Part shown: in pieces, positions 32,670 through 42,908 of the stretch
Position numbering within the stretch: position 1 is the first letter of the stretch
Layout: each line of letters begins with the position of its first letter
NCBI GenBank assembly: GCA_963729215.1
Contig: CAVSND010000020.1
Location: 1-64,000, forward strand
DNA length: 64,000 nt
Direction of reading: 5' to 3'
From: CAVQJU01 sp963729215
GTDB lineage: Bacteria; Acidobacteriota; Vicinamibacteria; Vicinamibacterales; CAVVIG01
Program-made: the position numbers and the translations under genes
The notes under the pieces: generated by a model
What the model saw: only the letters and a program-made list of their open reading frames with translations
The model's database searches: none
Told to the model about the DNA's origin: nothing

Positions 32670-34900
32670 ATGCGAACAGCCATGATCGTCCCTATCATCT
32701 GCGCCCTCGGGCTGGCGGTGCCATCGGCCGCACGCGCACAAGCCCCACCCTCGTTGACGAACGGGCCGGCGGATTCAGGGGCCGCCCACGGCACCGGCCG
32801 CGCCGCAGGCCAGCACGCCGGCGCCCGCACGCTGGCCTCGACGAATCGCGCAGCCTGTTCGACGAGACCTGGCGGCAGTTCCAGATCGGCGGCCGGTTCA
32901 CCGGCGTCGACGGCGACCCGGCCCGGTTTCAGCGCTACCAGGACCTCCGCAGCGGCGTGCTCTTCACCGACGCGCGTTACGGCAAGGAAGATTCCGGCGG
33001 CAACTGGCTCTACCGTGTCGCTGCGGACAACGTCGGGTATCGCGATCAGCGCTATTTCGGCGAATACGAGCGCACCGGCAAGTTCCACATCACCGGCCTG
33101 TGGGACGAGATCCCGCAGTTCTACAGCGTGGACACCAAGACGCCGTACTCGATGACCGGCAATCCGCTGCTGCTCGACGATGCGGCGCAGCGCGCGGCCC
33201 AGAACGGCGCGGGCCTGTCGGTCTACCCGCCGATCTCCCCGCAGTTCGACCTCATGGAGCGGCGCGACATCGGGAAATTCAACCTGAGGGCGACGCCGAC
33301 GCCCAACCTCGACGTGACCGCCGCGTTCACGAGCACGCGCCACCGCGGCGAGCTGCCCTGGGGCGGGTCCTTCGGCTTCTCGAACGACGTCGAGGTGGCG
33401 CTGCCGTACGACTCGCGGACGAACGACCTCACGCTCGGCACCGAATGGACCAACGGCCGCCAGATGCTGCGCGTGGCGTACGACGGCTCGTGGTTCAACA
33501 ACCTCGATGACACGCTGACGTGGGACAGCCCGCTTCGCCTCACCGATTCGTCGGGCGCGCCCGGCAGCGGACGCATGGCGCTGTGGCCGACCAATTCAGC
33601 GCAGACGGTGAGTGCGCCGGGTACTCCAAGTTCGCGCACCGCACGCAGATCACCGGTTTCATCTCGTTCGGCGTCTTGGAACAACAACCAGCCTCTGCTG
33701 CCGTTCACCGATCAACTCGGCGCTGCCGACCATCGCGCTGCCGAGGACCACGCGCGGAGGCGGACGCCCACGTCTTCACGACCAACCTGAACCTGGTCTC
33801 CCGTCCAAAGACGGACTGGGAATTCACCGCGCATGCGAAGGTGTACGACTACAACAACAACACGCCGCCTACGACTATCACGCAGTACGTCTCCTACGAC
33901 TTCGTCCGTCGGCACGTCCCCGACCGGCGGCCCGCAGCTCTACGCGCATAACCGCACGACCTTCGACGCCGACGCCACCTACACCGGCGTCAAGCCGGTG
34001 GCGCTGAACGTCGGCTACACGCGGAACAACACCGGCTACGATCTCCGCATCTTCGACAGCACGGGTGAAAACGTCCTGCGCCTGTCGGCCGACGCGATGG
34101 GCACGCAGTGGGCCACGTTCCACGCCAAGTACGAGTACGGGAGCCGCACCGGGTCGGACCTCAATCAGAAGCTGCTCGTGCAGATCGGCGAACAGCCCGA
34201 CATGCGCCACTACGATCTCGCCGACCGGAACCGCAACCAGTTCACGGGGATTGTCGATTTCGTCCCGGACGATCGGTGGACGTTCAGCGTCTCCGGCGGC
34301 GTGGGCACGGACGACTACCCCGACACCAACCTCGGGTTGCAGCACACGACGTTCCGGACGGTATCGGTCGGCGCCGACTTCCACGATCCCAACAGCGGCA
34401 TCAGCGCGGGCGGGAGCTACAACCTGGAACGCTACTCGGGCCTCCAGCGCTCGCGATCCGCCAGCTCGGATCCGGCCCAGTTCAACGATCCGAATCGCAA
34501 CTGGACCGCTGACACCGCGGAGACCGTGAACTACTTTTCAATCTACGTGTCGCCGCCGAAATTCGGGGAAAAAACCGAGGCGCGGCTGTCCTACGATTTC
34601 AGCTATGCGGAGGGCAGCTACCTGTATACCGTCGTCGCCGGCGGACCGTTGCCGCCGCCCTCCCAGCTCCCGAACGTATACAACAAGCTGCAGCAGCTGC
34701 ACGTCGAGGTGAGACACCGGCTGTCGCACAAGCTGGTGCTGACGGGCACGTATCTCTTCGAGCCGTTCCGCGTCTACGACTTCGCCTTCGACCCGTCCGT
34801 GGTCAACGGCATCGTGCAGCCGAGTTCGCTGGTGCTCGGGTACGTCTACCGGCCCTACACCGCGAATTCGGGTATGGTGGGCCTGAGGTACTACTGGTAG
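32670..34900 (+). CDS. MtrB/PioB-family outer-membrane barrel, heavily frameshifted
   Basis: ATG 32670 follows GGGAGGAG and encodes a signal peptide (MIVPIICALGLAVPSAARAQ). Family-like segments then appear in changing frames: WRQFQIGGRFTGVDGDPARF, DNVGYRDQRYFGEYERTGKF, FNLRATPTPNLDVTAAFTST, KFAHRTQITGFISFGV, WEFTAHAKVYDYNNNTPPTT and VGYTRNNTGYDLRIFDSTGE. The end, GMVGLRYYW, is a terminal beta-strand with aromatic last residue. I place frame changes near 32850, 33615, 33677, 33720, 33755 and 33908; most look like one extra base. The protein would be the sheath for the decaheme cytochrome encoded upstream. Six indels in one gene make this the worst-affected locus in the window. Confidence 0.8.
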
Positions 34901-34934
34901 AACAGCCAAGGTCAGCACGTCTCCGGAGGATTAG

Positions 34935-35275
34935 ATGACATTCAGAACGATGACGAGTCTGTTCGTGATCACTCTCGCCTTCACTGCCCGTACGGCGTTG
35001 CGGCGCAGGGCGATGCCAAGCAGGGAGCGAAGGTTTACACCGCGCAGAAATGCCAGGTCTGCCATAGCATCGCCGGCAAAGGCAGCAAGGCCAACCCGCT
35101 GGACGGCGTCGGGGCGAAGCTGTCGGCCGACGAGACGCGGCAGTGGATCATGAACCCGACCGAGATGGCAGCCAAGGCGAAGTCGACCAAGAAGCCGCCG
35201 ATGGCCAACAAGTACGCGTCGCTGCCGGCCGCGGACCTCGACGGGCTCGTCGCCTACATGCAGAGCCTGAAGTAG
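34935..35275 (+). CDS. Small monoheme cytochrome c, frameshifted after the signal peptide
   Basis: ATG 34935 follows GGAGGAT. The first residues (TMTSLFVITLAFT) are a signal peptide. The mature protein is in another frame from about 34990: YGVAAQGDAKQGAKVYTAQK, then CQVCHSIAGKGSKANPLDGV (heme site CQVCH), and TKKPPMANKYASLPAADLDG with the distal Met in KPPM, ending MQSLK. It is a class I cytochrome c of about 100 residues. It lies between the porin-cytochrome genes and the NapC/NirT-like gene and is a likely periplasmic electron shuttle between them. One indel at about 34980-34993 is inferred. Confidence 0.78.
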
Positions 35276-35280
35276 GCGAC

Positions 35281-36648
35281 GTGACGAGGCGGGAAGCGCT
35301 CTCCCATCCGCTCGCGTTCACGGGCGTGGTGATCACGACGGTCGCGGCCGTCCTGTTCATCACGCTGCTGCTCGCGGCCCTCGCTGGGATGCTGACCAAC
35401 CCGTACGCGGGTCTGGTCGTGTTCGTGGCCCTTCCCGCGCTGTTCGTCATGGGCCTGGTGCTGATCCCCGTCGGAGTGCGGAGGCAGCGCCAGGCGGTGC
35501 TGCGCGACCCCAGCGCCGCCGCCGACTGGCCGGTCGTGGATCTGCGGGTCGCTCGGGTGCGGCAGACGACGCTCCTCGTCATCGCCCTCACCGCCGTCAA
35601 CATCGTCATCGTTCTGCTGGCCGGGTACGGCGGCCTGCACTGGATGGAGTCGCCGAGCTTCTGCGGCCAGACGTGTCACACGCCGATGCGACCGCAGTTC
35701 ACGGCGTGGCGCGCCGGCCCGCACGCGCGCGTGGCCTGCGTCGACTGCCACATCGGCGAAGGCGCGAAAGGGTTCGTCCACGCGAAGATGGGTGGTTTGC
35801 GGCAGCTCGTCGAGCTCGCGACCAATTCCTATTCGAGGCCAATCCCGCCGGGCGCCGCGATGCCTCCCGGTGCGCAGGCCCTGACGTGCGGCGGTTGTCA
35901 TCAGCCCGGGCGGCCCGTCGGCGACCGCATGCGCTTCATCCGGGAATACGCAGACGATGAGGCAAATGCCGAGACGGTGACCACGCTGCAGATGCACGTC
36001 GGCGGTGTTCCGTCGTCGTCGGCTGGCCCCGCCATCCACCGCCACGCCGATCCCGCCATGCGCATCGAGTACGTGGCGACCGATGAATCGCGCAAGACTA
36101 TTCCGTACGTCAAGGCGACCGACGCGAGCGGTAAGGTGCGGGAATACCGCGCGCCCGATACGACGGACCAGATGATTCGCGACGGCAGCCGTCACACGAT
36201 GGACTGCATCGACTGCCACAACACGGTCGGACATCCGTTCGCGCAGACGCCGGAACGCGCGCTCGATCAGGCCATCGCCGCGCAACCTGCGGCCCGCGGG
36301 ATTCCGTTCGCTCGACGCGAAGGCATCCGTCTGGTGAAAGCGTCGTACCCGAGCCCGGAAGCCGCCGATCGCGCGATCGACGAGGGTCTGCGAGGGTTCT
36401 ACAAGTCTCGTGGCGGCTCCATCGATCAGACGGCCCTGGCGCAGACCGTGGCTGCCGTCCAGGGCGCATATCGCCGCAACGTGTTTCCCGACATGAAGGT
36501 CACGTTCGGGTCCTATCTCGACAACAAGGGCCACGTCACTTCGGACGGCTGCTTCCGCTGCCACGACGAGTCGCACACCGCCGGCGACGGGAAGACGATC
36601 AGCGCCGACTGCGAGCTGTGCCACAAGCAGATCGACGACGCGTCCTGA
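35281..36648 (+). CDS. NapC/NirT-type multiheme cytochrome, quinol-side
   Basis: The protein has 455 residues from GTG 35281. Two or three N-terminal spans are present (VVITTVAAVLFITLLLAALA, VVFVALPALFVMGLVLIPVG, LLVIALTAVNIVIVLLAGY). The heme sites are FCGQTCHTPM (unusual CX3CH), CVDCH, CGGCH, CIDCH, CFRCH and CELCH. The layout matches NapC/NirT-like proteins that take electrons from the quinone pool and pass them to periplasmic cytochromes. In this place it would be the inner-membrane entry for the small cytochrome c and the decaheme-barrel complex. It starts 5 bases after the small cytochrome c stop, and its stop is 1 base before the AspT-like start. Confidence 0.85.
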   Translation: MTRREALSHPLAFTGVVITTVAAVLFITLLLAALAGMLTNPYAGLVVFVALPALFVMGLVLIPVGVRRQRQAVLRDPSAAADWPVVDLRVARVRQTTLLVIALTAVNIVIVLLAGYGGLHWMESPSFCGQTCHTPMRPQFTAWRAGPHARVACVDCHIGEGAKGFVHAKMGGLRQLVELATNSYSRPIPPGAAMPPGAQALTCGGCHQPGRPVGDRMRFIREYADDEANAETVTTLQMHVGGVPSSSAGPAIHRHADPAMRIEYVATDESRKTIPYVKATDASGKVREYRAPDTTDQMIRDGSRHTMDCIDCHNTVGHPFAQTPERALDQAIAAQPAARGIPFARREGIRLVKASYPSPEAADRAIDEGLRGFYKSRGGSIDQTALAQTVAAVQGAYRRNVFPDMKVTFGSYLDNKGHVTSDGCFRCHDESHTAGDGKTISADCELCHKQIDDAS

Positions 36649-36649
36649 C

Positions 36650-38353
36650 ATGGAATCGACTGCGGCATTTCTCCACGATTTTCCAGCCCTGTGCCTGTTC
36701 CTGAGCATCCTGCTCGGAACGATCATCGGACGGTTTCACTTCAAGGGCGTCGGCTTCGGCTCCGTCGTCGGAACGCTGATTGCCGGCATCGTCATCGGCA
36801 TCGTGGCGAAACCTGAACTGCCCGACTTGCTGCGCTGGGCGTTCTTCTACCTGTTCCTCTTCTCGATCGGCTACTCGGTCGGCCCTCAGTTCTTCGGCAG
36901 CCTGAAGAAGGACGCGGTGCCGCAGATTGTCGTGGCGCTGGTCGTGGCCGTCAGCGGCCTGGCTGCGGTGATCGCCGTCTCCGCGATATTTGGCTTCGAC
37001 GAAGGCCTGGCCGTCGGGCTGCTCTCGGGCGGCATGACCCAGTCCGCGGCGCTCGGCACCGGGTTGAGCGCGATCGCCGAGTTGCCGATTTCCGAAGCGG
37101 CGAAGGCCGCGCTCACGGCCAACGCCCCGCTCGCGGACGCCATTACCTACGGGTTCGGCGACCTCGGCCTGATCCTGTTCCTCACCTGGCTCGGCCCGAA
37201 GATCATGCGGGCGGACCTGAGGAGCGAGGCGAAGGAGCTCGAACAACAACTCTCGGGTGGAAAGTCCGGTCCGACGTTTTCGGCCGCGCATCTCAGCCTG
37301 CGGGCGTACCGCCTCGGCACCAACGCGGCCGCTGCGTCGAACCTCGCGGCGCTCGAAGAGCGCTACGCCGCCGACCGGTTGTCCGTGCAGCGCGTCGAGC
37401 GGGACGGCGAGCTGCTCAAGCTCGGACCAACGCTGGCGCTGAAGCCCGGCGATCGAATTGTTGTCTCCGCGCGCCGGACGGCGTTCCTCCGGCTGGAGGG
37501 CGACATCGGACCGGAGATCGACGACGCGGCGCTGCTGTCGGTGCCGGTGCAGACGGTGTCGGTCGTCGTGACCAGCGCCGGCGTGAACGGCACCACGCTC
37601 GAATCGCTTGCGCAGGACCCGAACGCGCGCGGCGTCTATCTCGAATCGCTTCAGCGAGGCACCGAGCTGATGCCGCGCGAGCCGTGGACGGTCGTGCAGC
37701 GTGGCGACATCCTGCGGATCGTCGGCGCGCCTGACGACGTCGAACGCGCCGGAAAACACATCGGGTTCGTCGAACGCGACTTGTCGAAAACGGATCTGAC
37801 GTTTCTCGCCGCAGGGATCTGCGCCGGCATGCTGCTCGGTCTGCTGAAGCTCAGCGCCGGCGGCGTCGTCCTTGGACTCGGCACGGCCGGTTCGATCCTG
37901 GTGGTCGGTCTCGTCGCCGGGTGGGCCCGGAGCCGCTATCCGGTGTTTGGCGCCATTCCCGACCCGGCGCAGCGGCTGCTGATGGACATCGGCCTGATCG
38001 TCTTCATTGCCGTCGTGGGCATGCACGCCGGGCCTCACGCCGTCGAGGCGTATCGCACGAGCGGCGGCCAGTTTTTTGCCAGCATCTTCCTCGCCGGCAT
38101 GATCGTCACGGTCGTGCCGCTGGCCGTAGGCACGATCGTCGCCCGCTACATGCTGAAGATGAGCCCGCTGATGACCCTGGGCGGTCTCGCCGGCGCCCAG
38201 ACCTGCACGCCCGGCTTGAATGCGTTGCGGGAGGCGAGCGGCAGCAACATCGGCTCGCTGGCTTATACGGTGCCGTACGCGATCGGCAACATCCTGCTCA
38301 CCGTGTGGGGGCCGGTCGTCGTGGCCATCGTCCATGCCATGCGGACGCCCTGA
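36650..38353 (+). CDS. AspT/YidE-family exchanger with two RCK_C domains
   Basis: The protein has 567 residues. Two halves of about five membrane spans (LCLFLSILLGTIIGRFHFKG at the start; LVAGWARSRYPVFGAIPDP and GLAGAQTCTPGLNALREASG in the second half) flank a cytosolic part with two TrkA_C-like regulatory domains (LQRVERDGELLKLGPTLALK-type segments, residues about 200-370). This is the aspartate:alanine exchanger family. In bacteria that decarboxylate aspartate it creates a proton gradient; here, beside aspartase and malic enzyme, Asp, Ala or a C4 acid are the plausible substrates. It starts 1 base after the NapC-like stop, and the malic enzyme gene starts 11 bases after its stop. Confidence 0.85.
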   Translation: MESTAAFLHDFPALCLFLSILLGTIIGRFHFKGVGFGSVVGTLIAGIVIGIVAKPELPDLLRWAFFYLFLFSIGYSVGPQFFGSLKKDAVPQIVVALVVAVSGLAAVIAVSAIFGFDEGLAVGLLSGGMTQSAALGTGLSAIAELPISEAAKAALTANAPLADAITYGFGDLGLILFLTWLGPKIMRADLRSEAKELEQQLSGGKSGPTFSAAHLSLRAYRLGTNAAAASNLAALEERYAADRLSVQRVERDGELLKLGPTLALKPGDRIVVSARRTAFLRLEGDIGPEIDDAALLSVPVQTVSVVVTSAGVNGTTLESLAQDPNARGVYLESLQRGTELMPREPWTVVQRGDILRIVGAPDDVERAGKHIGFVERDLSKTDLTFLAAGICAGMLLGLLKLSAGGVVLGLGTAGSILVVGLVAGWARSRYPVFGAIPDPAQRLLMDIGLIVFIAVVGMHAGPHAVEAYRTSGGQFFASIFLAGMIVTVVPLAVGTIVARYMLKMSPLMTLGGLAGAQTCTPGLNALREASGSNIGSLAYTVPYAIGNILLTVWGPVVVAIVHAMRTP

Positions 38354-38364
38354 AGAAGAAAAAG

Positions 38365-39964
38365 ATGAAGCGCGGGTTCGACGTTCTCCGTGACAAGACG
38401 CTCAATCGATCCATCACCTTCAGCCCGAAGGAACGGGATCGTCTCGGTCTCACGGGACTGCTGCCGTACAACGTGTCGACGTCGCGACAGATGGTCCATC
38501 GGATGATCGCGAACCTCGAGCGCCTGCCCCGCGACATCGATCGATATTCGCTGCTCTCGTCGCTGCAGGAGAAAAACGAGCAGCTGTTCTACCAGACGCT
38601 GATCGCCCACATCGAGCAGCTGCTGCCGATCATCTACACGCCGACGGTTGGCGAGGCCTGCCGTGAGTTCTCACACATCGCGAGAGAACCCAAGGGCTTC
38701 TTCATCACCCCGAAGGATCGCGGGCGCATCCGGAAGATTCTGGGCAACTGGCCGCAGCGGGACATCCGCGTCATCGTCGTCACCGACGGTCAGCGGATCC
38801 TGGGGCTGGGCGACCTCGGTGCCAACGGCATGGGCATCCCGATTGGCAAGCTCGCGCTGTATACCGCCTGCGCCGGCATCGATCCGAAGGCCTGTCTTCC
38901 GGTGACGCTCGACGTCGGCACAAATAACGAGGAACTGCGCAACGACGCGCTCTACCTCGGCTACCCGCGCCGGAGGCTGGAAGGCAAGGCGTACTTCGAC
39001 CTGGTCGACGAATTCGTGACCGCCGTGCAGTCGCGCTATCCGAATGCGCTGATCCAGTTCGAGGATTTCCTGACGCCGAACGCGTACGCCCTTCTGAACA
39101 AGTACAGGGAGCGGGTGCTCTGCTTCAACGACGACATCCAGGGCACGGCTGCCGTGGCGCTGGCCGGCGTGTACTCCTCGACGCGTGTCACGGGCCTGAA
39201 ATTCAGCGATCTGCGGATCATGTTTCTTGGCGCGGGGTCGGCGGCCACCGGGATCGCCGATCTGATGACCGCGGCATTCGTGGACGCGGGCCTCGCCCCC
39301 GACGAAGCCCGGCGCCGCCTCTGGTTCGTGGACGTGAACGGCCTGGTCGTCAAGGAGCCGCACGGATCTGATGCCGCACAACCTGCCGTACGCGCACGAG
39401 CACCGGCCTCTCGGCTTCCTCGACGCGATCGAGGCGATCCGCCCCCAGGTTCTGATTGGGGCGACGGGTGCTCCGGGGACGTTCACGCAGGCGGTGATCG
39501 AGCGGATGAGCGAGATCAACCCGCGGCCGGTGATTTTCGCGCTGTCGAACCCCACGTCGCGGGCCGAGTGCACACCGGAGCAGGCGTACGGCTGGTCAGG
39601 CGGCCGGGCGCTGTTCACCAGCGGAAGCCCGTTCGCACCCGTCACCTACGGTGGCAAGGTGCTCCGGCCGGCACAGGGAAACAACGCGTACGTGTTCCCC
39701 GGGATCGGCCTTGGCGCCGTGGCGTGCCGCGCCCGCACGCTGCCTGACGAGCTGTTCCTGGAGGCCGCGCGTACGCTCGCGAACCTGGTGCGGCCGAAGG
39801 ATCTCGACGAAGGCGCGCTCTACCCGCCCCTGCGCGATATCCGCAAGATCTCGCTGGCCATCGCCGCGGGCGTGGCGACGATGGCCTACTCGATGAAACT
39901 GGCGCGGCGTCCGCGTCCCCGAAATATCAGGCAGAGCATCGCGGCGCTCATGTATCACCCGTAG
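38365..39964 (+). CDS. maeA: NAD-type malic enzyme, frameshifted
   Basis: ATG 38365 starts MKRGFDVLRDKTLNRSITFS. Motifs are LLPIIYTPTVGEACREFSHI (catalytic Tyr), RIRVIVVTDGQRILGLGDLG-like residues ending GLGDLGANGMGIPIGK, FEDFLTPNAYALLNKYR, RVLCFNDDIQGTAAVALAG and the Rossmann FLGAGSAATGIADLM. The second frame holds TDLMPHNLPYAHEHRPLGFL, VIFALSNPTSRAECTPEQAY and FVFPGIGLG-like YVFPGIGLGAVACRAR. Removal of one C near 39360 joins the frames (VVKERTDLMPHN). The enzyme makes pyruvate, CO2 and NADH from malate. Length is about 532 residues, as for bacterial SfcA/MaeA. It closes the aspartate, fumarate, malate, pyruvate route of the island. Confidence 0.9.
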
Positions 39965-40028
39965 CCCGTCGTCCGCAAATGAAACCTGCTCTAGACTGTA
40001 GAAGCAAGTGACACAGGGAGGAAACCTG

Positions 40029-40526
40029 ATGAAAGTGTTGATCGCCGGAGTGATGAGTGTGATCGGGGCCGCGGTACTGAGCGCGCAACTGCCGACGTAC
40101 GGCGTCACCGTCACGGTGGCGAAAGGCGTGGATCCCGCGAAGTTCAAGACGTATTCGTGGATAAAGGGCGGCCCGTCGCCCGACAAGACGGTTGACGCGC
40201 AAATCGTCGCCGCGGTGGACAAGGAACTGCCGGGCATCGGCCTGATGAAGGCGGCGGTGTCAGGAAAGCCTGACGTGCTCGTGACCTATTACTCGCTCAG
40301 GCGCACGGACGTGAACCTCGAGGCGAAGCCTGACAGTACGGGCAAGCTGCCGCAATATCCTGTGGGCACGCTGCTGGTCGCGTTCATGGATCCGGGCACT
40401 CGCAAGCGGGTGGTGCAGCTGCGTACGGACAAGCCGCTCGACGCTGACCCGGCGAAGCTCGAAGCCGGCATCAACGCCGCGGTGACGGAGATGTTCGCGA
40501 AGTATCCGACGCGGCAGAAGAAGTGA
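40029..40526 (+). CDS. DUF4136 secreted protein
   Basis: The protein has 165 residues; ATG 40029 has a strong GGGAGGAAA site. A signal peptide (MKVLIAGVMSVIGAAVLSAQ) is followed by the DUF4136 hallmark DPAKFKTYSWIKGGPSPDKT and IVAAVDKELPGIGLMKA, then KPDVLVTYYSLRR. The usual VGTLLVAFMDPGTRKRVVQL end is present. DUF4136 proteins are common envelope proteins without known function. It is probably transcribed alone, convergent with the next gene. Confidence 0.8.
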   Translation: MKVLIAGVMSVIGAAVLSAQLPTYGVTVTVAKGVDPAKFKTYSWIKGGPSPDKTVDAQIVAAVDKELPGIGLMKAAVSGKPDVLVTYYSLRRTDVNLEAKPDSTGKLPQYPVGTLLVAFMDPGTRKRVVQLRTDKPLDADPAKLEAGINAAVTEMFAKYPTRQKK

Positions 40527-40544
40527 CCGCGGCGGGCCGCGTGA

Positions 40545-41261
40545 TCATTTCTTCTGCGTGAACGCGTCTTTGACCTGCTGCTCGATGCTCTTGTAGTTCT
40601 TCGAGAGGGTCTTCTCTTCTTCCTCGGTCAGGATCCGGAAGGGCACGCGCACCACGCTGTTCTGGAACTTCACGTTGAGCCAGTGCTGGCCATACGCGAT
40701 GCCGCCAGGGATCTTGAAATAGAGACGGCCGACGCAGGCGCGATCGCTGCTGAGATCCACGATGTCCTGCGGGAGCGCACGAGAGCCCAGATCGGGAAAG
40801 AAACCGATGCCGCACGCGCGGTGCGCGTCCGGCGGAAAGTAGTTGATGGAGTCGCGCTGGACCTTCGCCCGCTGCTGAATCGCCTGGACGTTTCCCGACC
40901 GTTGCTCGGTGATTGGCGGCAGCGGAAGCGTCTTGCCGTCGGGCGTTTCGAGCGACAGCGCGTCGCGGGTCAACCGGTAGTCCGGCGTCTTGTCGCGAAC
41001 CGTCATGCCGATCTCGAGGAGCATCCACTCTTCGCCAACCGAACGGTTGGAGGCCTGGTATCCGAGGATCACGTAGCCTTCGTTGTTGTACGCGGCCCGG
41101 ACGAACTTCCCCTCCATCGTCATGATCTGCGGAACCCCGGGCTTGGGAATCTGCACGACCACCTTGTCCTTGTCCTGCGCCCGGGCATCGCCCTTCGCCT
41201 GAAGGACACACAGCGACATCGCTCCGACGAGGGCCGCTACCAATGGACGCCTGCTGTTCAT
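40545..41261 (-). CDS. Secreted protein of unknown function
   Basis: The protein has 238 residues from ATG 41261. The signal peptide (PLVAALVGAMSLCVLQAKGD) is followed by DKDKVVVQIPKPGVPQIMTM and a beta-rich body (NEGYVILGYQASNRSVGEEW, ISPDY-like DYRLTRDALSLETPDGKTLP). Two cysteines (HRACGIGF and DRACVGRLY) may pair. A long C-terminal helix (LTEEEEKTLSKNYKSIEQQV) ends the protein. I do not recognise the family. It converges with the DUF4136 gene and starts 246 bases from glgC on the other strand. Confidence 0.65.
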   Translation of the reverse strand: MNSRRPLVAALVGAMSLCVLQAKGDARAQDKDKVVVQIPKPGVPQIMTMEGKFVRAAYNNEGYVILGYQASNRSVGEEWMLLEIGMTVRDKTPDYRLTRDALSLETPDGKTLPLPPITEQRSGNVQAIQQRAKVQRDSINYFPPDAHRACGIGFFPDLGSRALPQDIVDLSSDRACVGRLYFKIPGGIAYGQHWLNVKFQNSVVRVPFRILTEEEEKTLSKNYKSIEQQVKDAFTQKK

Positions 41262-41507
41262 ACGGTCTCCTTCAAGGGTGATCGGACGCGCCGGCGGCAA
41301 GCCGGCAGAATCCAGCCAGCCGCGACTCGGTCGCCACGGTAGCACGAGAAGCCTGTCCCCGCAGGAAAATCGAGCGAACCTCCGAACTCCGAAGAGTCGG
41401 AGTCCGAAACGTCCAACTACTCGGTCTTACGGCACGTAAGCCGATGCGACTGGTATTTCAGTTGCTACTGCGGCTGCCGGAATGACGTATCTTGATCGTA
41501 ACGAGAG

Positions 41508-42740
41508 ATGATCCCCGAGAAGACGATCTGCGTCATTCTGGCAGGCGGCATCGGCTCGCGGCTGAATCCTTTGACTGCCGAACGGGCCAAGCCCGCGGTG
41601 CCGTTCGGAGGCCGATACCGCATCATCGACTTCACGCTCAGCAACTGCCTTCACTCCGGCCTCCGCCAGATTCTCGTGCTGACGCAGTACAAATCTCACT
41701 CGCTTCAGAAACATTTGCGGGACGGATGGTCCGTCTACAACCCCGAGCTCGGGGAATACATCACGCCCGTCCCGCCGCAGATGAGAACCGGAGCGTCCTG
41801 GTACACGGGCACCGCTGACGCCATCCACCAGAACCTCTATCTGCTCGAGCGCAGCGGCGCCGAGTGGGTGCTGATTCTGGCGGGCGACCACATCTACCGC
41901 ATGGACTACGCGGCGATGTTGAACCACCACCGCGATTCAGGCGCCGAGGCGACGGTGGCGTGTCTGACGGTGGGTGTCGACGAAGCGAAGTCCTTCGGGG
42001 TGATGACGGTCGATGCCGATGGCCGTATCCGTTCGTTTCTCGAGAAGCCCGAGCGTCCTCCGGACAGCCCGGGCGATCCGGGGCACGTGCTGGCCTCGAT
42101 GGGCGTCTACGTCTTTCCCGTGAAGCTCCTCATCGACTTGCTGCGCCACGATGCCGCGCTGGCCGACTCCGCTCACGATTTCGGCAAGGACATCCTGCCC
42201 TCGATCGTGAGCACGCACCGGGTGGTCGCCTATCGCTTCGGCGGCGCGAGCGGCCGCGTGACCGCCGACCGCTATTGGCGGGACGTGGGAACGATTGACG
42301 CGTACTACGAAGCCAACATGGACCTGCTCCAGCCCGTGCCGCCGATCGACTTGTATCAGGGGGACTGGCCGATCCGGACGTACGAAGGCCAGCATCCGCC
42401 GGCTCGCAGCGTGCCGGGCCGATCCGGACGCGAAGCCGAGATCGTGAACTGCATGCTGGCCTCGGGCACCCTGATCGTCGGCGGGACGCTGCGGCATGCG
42501 ATTCTCTTCCCGAGCGTTCGCGTGGAACAGGGCGCGGTGGTCGAGAACTCGCTGCTCTTCGAGGGTGTCACCGTCGAGGAGGGCGCCCACCTGCATCGCT
42601 GCATCGTCGACAAGGGCGTGACGATTCCGGCCGGGGAGCGGATCGGGTTCGACCCGGCAATGGATGCGAAGCGCTTCACGGTGTCTGAGGGCGGCGTCGT
42701 GGTGATCCCGAAGTGCTACTCCTTCAGCGCCGGTTCCTGA
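41508..42740 (+). CDS. glgC: Glucose-1-phosphate adenylyltransferase
   Basis: The protein has 410 residues, the normal length. The nucleotide-binding motif CVILAGGIGSRLNPLTAERA is at residues 7-26, with AKPAVPFGGRYRIIDFTLSN following, WYTGTADAIHQNLYLLER, ILAGDHIYRMDY and SMGVYVFP, and a left-handed beta-helix at the C-terminus (LRHAILFPSVRVEQGAVVEN). The enzyme makes ADP-glucose for glycogen. All expected catalytic residues appear intact. No other glycogen gene is nearby. The AGAG before ATG 41508 is a modest ribosome site. Confidence 0.93.
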   Translation: MIPEKTICVILAGGIGSRLNPLTAERAKPAVPFGGRYRIIDFTLSNCLHSGLRQILVLTQYKSHSLQKHLRDGWSVYNPELGEYITPVPPQMRTGASWYTGTADAIHQNLYLLERSGAEWVLILAGDHIYRMDYAAMLNHHRDSGAEATVACLTVGVDEAKSFGVMTVDADGRIRSFLEKPERPPDSPGDPGHVLASMGVYVFPVKLLIDLLRHDAALADSAHDFGKDILPSIVSTHRVVAYRFGGASGRVTADRYWRDVGTIDAYYEANMDLLQPVPPIDLYQGDWPIRTYEGQHPPARSVPGRSGREAEIVNCMLASGTLIVGGTLRHAILFPSVRVEQGAVVENSLLFEGVTVEEGAHLHRCIVDKGVTIPAGERIGFDPAMDAKRFTVSEGGVVVIPKCYSFSAGS

Positions 42741-42908
42741 CGGCCGGGCCCCTCCTTCTGCAGTCTCCCGACAGCGGCGCCCTCAGTCTTCTTTGATCGG
42801 CTCCGCGAACCGGCTGGACCGATCATGTAAGATCGCGCGAATCGTTCCCCCTTTGCGTACGCCAGACGGTTCCCGTGAGTGCCCGTGAACGAATCGAGGA
42901 GGCCGGCT

